A model generated the notes under the pieces. The model had not been told where the DNA came from. It saw only the letters and a program-made list of their open reading frames with translations, and ran no database searches. A stretch of 10,224 nucleotides of DNA from Campylobacteraceae bacterium (GTDB lineage Bacteria; Campylobacterota; Campylobacteria; Campylobacterales; Sulfurovaceae): NCBI GenBank assembly GCA_027026055.1, contig JALVPA010000164.1, forward strand, positions 1-10,224, in the 5' to 3' direction. This document shows, piece after piece, positions 7,815-10,224 of the stretch (the first letter of the stretch is position 1; the number at the start of each line of letters is the position of its first letter). The translations under genes were made by a program, and so were the position numbers.

Positions 7815-7855
7815 ACGCATCTTCGCCGTATCGGTGTGATAAGCGTTTCTTTTAT
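7815..7855 (+). terminator. Probable intrinsic terminator after rmlA
   Basis: ACGC-ATC (7815-7821) pairs with GAT-AA-GCGT (7838-7846, two-base bulge), and CGCC pairs with GGTG (one G-T pair) to close a GTATC loop. A T-rich stretch (ttcttttatt) follows directly. It lies 7 bp after the rmlA stop. It reads as a terminator only on the + strand, because no T-run follows it on the other strand. The last T-rich bases overlap the end of the convergent kinase gene. Confidence 0.55.
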
Positions 7856-8913
7856 TGGGTTTCGCTCTTGTCCGCCATAATCTTTTTACATTCCAATATA
7901 ACGGTTACATTCTTGTTTTTGACAATAAACTTTTTATCTATTTGTAAATTTCGACATAACTTATCCACGATATGCAAGCCTATGCCCAAACCTCTTTCGC
8001 TTTCCTTGTAAAAGCGTTCAAACACCCTATCGGGATTGCGTACGCCGTGACTGCTATTGGATATGGACACAGTTGTACCCGAAACTCGTATGGTGACTTT
8101 CCCGTGTTGGGTATTGTACTTACAGGCATTGCTCAGAAGGTTGTAAACAATACGTTCGAACGCTTGCTTATCGGTAAACAACTCGCATTTTTCCATTCGT
8201 ACGTCCCATTGTAAATAATCGTATAGCGTACGAAAAAACGATATATATTTTTCTATCACTTCATCCGGCATAAACTTTTCGGGTCGATATTTTTGCTCTT
8301 TGATATAAGCATCGAGATTATGATGGAGCATTTCTATCGTTTGTACGGATGTGCGAATACTTCGTATCTCATCATCCTCTTTCCCCATCATTTTGAGATT
8401 TAACATAATGGAGGTCAACGGCGTATTGATATCATGAATAATGTCTTTGGCAAACTCTTCAAGCAAACGCAGCGCGTTCCGCAAAGGACGCAGCGTGTAC
8501 CATGCCGCCAAAAGCGCTACAATCACCGCAAGCAATGCAAACAGAACAAACTGCTTCAGGAAACCATGCCGTATCCGCTTTATATCTTGCATATAAGCGA
8601 TGACGGGGTACTCTATCTTCAATGCTTTGGAACTCTCTTTTGCATACGGTACCATCACCACTCCCGTAGGAGTCACGATGGCGGCTGTTTGTCCTATCTC
8701 CGGATCGAAAATAGGCGCCAACATAAACAGCGTATCGTTATCCCGATAAAGCGTATAAAATTTTTGATCTTTTTTCTTATTGACCGTACTTGCCTCGAAG
8801 CGCCGATCGTCGAAGCCGAGACTATAGTTTTTCATCTCCAATAAAATGTTCTCTTCGATATGCGCGATACCGTTTTGTACATTGGTATAAAAAACATACG
8901 CCAAAAAAAGCAT
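7852..8913 (-). CDS. Two-component sensor histidine kinase, HAMP-less, start uncertain
   Basis: From the ATG at 8913 this is a 353-residue inner-membrane kinase. Its order is a hydrophobic start, a periplasmic sensor part of about 105 residues, a second helix (about 119-138), a short linker with no HAMP domain, the H-box IIHDINTPLTSI with His160, the N-box NLLSNACKYN with Asn262, the sequence FERFYKES, and the G-box GLGIGL (308-313). The usual DxGxG box reads NSSHG, so the Asp is replaced by Asn. The ATG at 8913 cuts the first membrane helix in half and has no ribosome site. The frame is open upstream to 8985, and the extra residues (KYSEKESFLKSFLLFFALL) complete a normal cytoplasmic head and helix. 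The true start is therefore probably near 8973, overlapping the regulator gene, at a non-standard codon. It is surely the partner of the regulator upstream. The signal sensed is unknown. Confidence 0.9.
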   Translation of the reverse strand: MLFLAYVFYTNVQNGIAHIEENILLEMKNYSLGFDDRRFEASTVNKKKDQKFYTLYRDNDTLFMLAPIFDPEIGQTAAIVTPTGVVMVPYAKESSKALKIEYPVIAYMQDIKRIRHGFLKQFVLFALLAVIVALLAAWYTLRPLRNALRLLEEFAKDIIHDINTPLTSIMLNLKMMGKEDDEIRSIRTSVQTIEMLHHNLDAYIKEQKYRPEKFMPDEVIEKYISFFRTLYDYLQWDVRMEKCELFTDKQAFERIVYNLLSNACKYNTQHGKVTIRVSGTTVSISNSSHGVRNPDRVFERFYKESERGLGIGLHIVDKLCRNLQIDKKFIVKNKNVTVILECKKIMADKSETQ

Positions 8914-8959
8914 GAGGAGTGCAAAAAAAAGCAGAAAACTTTTTAGAAACGACTCTTTC

Positions 8960-9586
8960 TCAGAGTATTTGATAGCCCACCCCCCTTACGGACTCGATAG
9001 ATAGCCCGGTGTCTTTTTTGAGTTTGGCGATATTGACGCGCAAAGCGCCGTCGCTATATCTCTCCATGCACTCCATGAGTTCGATTTTGGGCGCGGGATT
9101 GGGATAGTGACTCAACAATTTTGCAAAGATGCATTTTTGCACCTCGCCCATACTGCAGGCGACATCCTCGCGATAGACGGTGTTTTCTTTCGGATCGTAT
9201 CGATATCCGCGTACACCGACCGGTGCTTGCTTCGTCCGAATTTTGTGTTCGATTCGCAAAAGAAGTTCTTGCGGATCGAACGGCTTTTTGATGTAATCGT
9301 CCCCACCCGCATCGAAACCGTTGCGCATGGAGTCGATATCGGTTTGTGCAGAGATAAAGATAGCCGGTGTGGTATCGTCGGCATCTCGTAAACTTTTTAA
9401 CAACTCGACACCGTTCATTCGCGGTACATTGATATCCAAAAGATACAGCGTATACGTTTGGCGGTAGGTAAGTTCTATCGCCTCTTCACCATCTTTTGCC
9501 CACTCTACCTCATAGCCGTGTTTTTGCAAATATCTTTGTAAAGATTTCGCAAGATTGGGATCGTCTTCGAGTAGAAGTATTTTCAT
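8960..9586 (-). CDS. OmpR-family two-component response regulator
   Basis: This 208-residue cytoplasmic transcription factor has an N-terminal receiver domain (about 1-115) and a C-terminal winged-helix DNA-binding domain (about 128-208). The acidic pocket is Asp8-Asp9, the phosphorylation site is Asp51 in LLDINVPRMNG, the switch residue is Ser79, and the conserved Lys is Lys101 in KKPF. The protein ends with SVRGVGYQIL, the typical OmpR-family wing. It is a little shorter than the usual 220-230 residues, mainly from a trimmed linker. The ATG at 9586 is preceded only by a weak site (TTGAGAT). The gene precedes the kinase in the same direction, and the reading frames touch. It may autoregulate through the tandem repeats at 9676-9696. 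Target genes cannot be read from sequence. Confidence 0.93.
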   Translation of the reverse strand: MKILLLEDDPNLAKSLQRYLQKHGYEVEWAKDGEEAIELTYRQTYTLYLLDINVPRMNGVELLKSLRDADDTTPAIFISAQTDIDSMRNGFDAGGDDYIKKPFDPQELLLRIEHKIRTKQAPVGVRGYRYDPKENTVYREDVACSMGEVQKCIFAKLLSHYPNPAPKIELMECMERYSDGALRVNIAKLKKDTGLSIESVRGVGYQIL

Positions 9587-9594
9587 ATCTCAAT

Positions 9595-9644
9595 ACCCGT
9601 ATTTCTCATAGATAGTATCATGCATTGTTCTTAACCCGTATTTC
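9595..9644. repeat. 11-bp direct repeat pair upstream of the regulator gene
   Basis: ACCCGTATTTC is present at 9595-9605 and 9634-9644, exact copies 39 bp apart. On the - strand each copy (GAAATACGGGT) is followed eight bases later by an ATG. The second of these ATGs is the regulator start, and the first opens a tiny frame that ends just before it. Confidence 0.45.
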
Positions 9645-9935
9645 GTGCTACACTATCGATTTTACAAAAATCGTACTAACATTTTGCTAACATTTTTAAT
9701 ATATCATTTCATATGTTATAGCTTTGTTATAACAAGTAAACGGGCGGAAAGCGAAAATATACCGTCGAATAGACAAGCGGTGCATGAAACTGTAGAAACA
9801 AATCGCCCGAAAAAGGGATTTGGTGCTACAGTGAATGCCGGAAAACCGATTGCACAGAAGGGATTTGCCGAAAGATCGGTAAACTCGGACGTATATGTCA
9901 AGGCTTATAGGGAACGAGGAGAAGGAAGATGCTAA
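9645..9935 (+). CDS. Weak hypothetical ORF in the divergent control region
   Basis: A 96-codon frame opens at a GTG (9645) with no ribosome site and crosses the tandem repeats, so its first 30 codons are probably not coding. The hydrophobic stretch there may simply reflect AT-rich DNA. From about 9734 onward the frame is hydrophilic and basic. The element KGF occurs twice 15 codons apart (the DNA AAGGGATTTG repeats at 9813-9822 and 9858-9867). It overlaps the next gene by 7 nt. Arg codons AGA/AGG are more frequent than in the other genes here. I do not recognise the product. It could be a small anchored protein, a remnant of a broken gene, or untranslated leader. Confidence 0.22.
   Translation: MLHYRFYKNRTNILLTFLIYHFICYSFVITSKRAESENIPSNRQAVHETVETNRPKKGFGATVNAGKPIAQKGFAERSVNSDVYVKAYRERGEGRC
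9659..9664 (-). promoter_or_regulatory. Candidate -10 of the regulator-kinase operon
   Basis: The - strand reads TAAAAT here, five of six matches to TATAAT and a form common in Campylobacterota promoters. It lies about 73 bases before the regulator ATG. It falls within the inverted repeat CGATTTT-ACA-AAAATCG (9657-9673), which could itself be a binding site. Confidence 0.35.
9676..9696. promoter_or_regulatory. Tandem 10-bp direct repeats, candidate regulator operator
   Basis: CTAACATTTT occurs at 9676-9685 and again at 9687-9696, an exact repeat with an 11-bp period. OmpR/PhoB-type regulators bind direct repeats spaced by about one helical turn. On the - strand the repeats end 11 bp before a TAAAAT (9664-9659) that could serve as the -10 of the regulator gene, which places them over its -35 region, the usual position for activation by this family. 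Binding is inferred, not shown. Confidence 0.5.
9725..9733 (+). promoter_or_regulatory. Candidate extended -10 promoter toward the gene at 9929
   Basis: TGT-TATAAC fits the extended -10 pattern (TGnTATAAT, five of six). GTTATA occurs here (9726-9731) and 11 bp upstream (9715-9720), and GTTATAAC is an 8-bp palindrome. If used, it would give a leader of about 190 bases before the ATG at 9929. Confidence 0.35.
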
Positions 9936-10224
9936 AATTTGCTGCGACACTGATCGTTCTTATCGGTGTTGGATTGGGCATCTATCTCGGTATGGGACAA
10001 AAAGAAGAGCCTGAGATGAAACAAACGAGAGAAACAACAACAAAATCTACCGAAACGGAAGTAGATACCAACTCTGTTGTTTCGCAAACTCAAACATCTC
10101 CGGGAACTGCCTCTTCGCAACAACCGCATACTCAAACAAAGAAAGAGATAGTAACGCCACCAAGCGAAACGGTATCACCGCCTTCCGAATCACAGAAAGA
10201 GGCACTGCCACCCTCTTCTGTGGA
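9929..10224 (+). CDS. Membrane-anchored or exported protein with Ser/Thr/Pro/Gln-rich linker, 3' end missing
   Basis: The ATG at 9929 has a strong purine-rich site (GAGGAGAAGG, 9916-9925) and is the only start after the in-frame stop at 9908. Ninety-eight codons are visible before the window ends. Residues 2-22 (LKFAATLIVLIGVGLGIYLGM) form one hydrophobic segment, a signal anchor or uncleaved signal peptide. No lipobox Cys is present. After a charged patch (QKEEPEMKQ) come about 70 residues of low complexity rich in Thr, Ser, Gln, Glu and Pro, with a PPSE-type repeat near the end. Such linkers usually carry a C-terminal domain, for example a peptidoglycan-binding or SPOR domain, out into the periplasm. 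Here that domain lies beyond the edge, so I assign no function. It faces away from the two-component genes and may be under their control. Confidence 0.8.
   Translation, partial: MLKFAATLIVLIGVGLGIYLGMGQKEEPEMKQTRETTTKSTETEVDTNSVVSQTQTSPGTASSQQPHTQTKKEIVTPPSETVSPPSESQKEALPPSSV

Larger units (their letters stand above)
9587..9928. other. Divergent control region of 342 bp
   Basis: This AT-rich stretch separates the - strand regulator from the + strand gene at 9929. It holds the 11-bp direct repeat (9595/9634), the inverted repeat (9657-9673), the tandem repeats (9676-9696), the candidate promoters for both directions and the weak ORF described above. I see no tRNA, insertion-sequence ends or terminator in it. 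Confidence 0.7.

Noticed and set aside
8960..8990. A programmed frameshift that always fuses regulator and kinase
   Set aside because: The regulator ends with a normal complete winged-helix tail and a stop. The run of six G is short and no stimulator is evident. It is kept only as one option in the kinase-start finding.
9715..9733. GTTATA pair as an insertion-sequence or attachment-site repeat
   Set aside because: The units are only 6-8 bp, lie 11 bp apart, and no recombinase or target duplication is nearby. A promoter or operator role is simpler.
1..10224. CRISPR array, defence genes, toxin-antitoxin pair, transposon or integrase
   Set aside because: No regularly spaced repeats, no nuclease or transposase motifs, and no tRNA-flanked insertion were seen. 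The genes are metabolic, regulatory or envelope genes.

Overview
The window most likely comes from a Campylobacterota (Epsilonproteobacteria) chromosome, probably a free-living sulfur- or hydrogen-oxidising relative of Sulfurimonas, Sulfurovum or Sulfuricurvum. This assignment is an inference from protein character: a CcoI/FixI-type ATPase next to a CcoS-like protein, a short phosphoglucose isomerase of about 400 residues, an AlgC/ManB-type hexose mutase, and a HAMP-less histidine kinase paired with a short OmpR-type regulator. No rRNA, tRNA, CRISPR array, transposon or integrase is visible.

Left part (1-2195, + strand): the 3' part of a heavy-metal P1B-ATPase gene, cut by the window edge, is followed by a small membrane protein of the CcoS family. 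The pairing points to copper delivery and maturation of cbb3-type cytochrome c oxidase.

Centre (2278-7807, + strand): five genes read in one direction and form a nucleotide-sugar module. Phosphoglucose isomerase interconverts Fru-6-P and Glc-6-P, and the mutase converts Glc-6-P to Glc-1-P. GalU then makes UDP-glucose, while RmlA makes dTDP-glucose, which RmlB dehydrates to dTDP-4-keto-6-deoxy-glucose. Two gene pairs overlap (8 nt and 4 nt). RmlC and RmlD are absent, so the final dTDP-sugar cannot be read from this window. A hairpin followed by a T-rich stretch after rmlA (7815-7855) probably ends the transcript.

Right part (7852-9586, - strand): a two-component system converges on the sugar cluster. 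The regulator gene comes first and the kinase second. The kinase has no normal start codon at the expected position, although its reading frame is open across the end of the regulator gene. Between the regulator and the last gene lies a 342-bp divergent control region (9587-9928). It holds tandem 10-bp repeats at 11-bp spacing, a 7-bp inverted repeat, an 11-bp direct repeat and a weak ORF. A lipid- or membrane-anchored-looking protein with a Ser/Thr/Pro/Gln-rich linker starts at 9929 and runs off the window.

I found no clear new system. The best leads are the kinase start, the tandem-repeat operator candidate and the odd content of 9587-9935.
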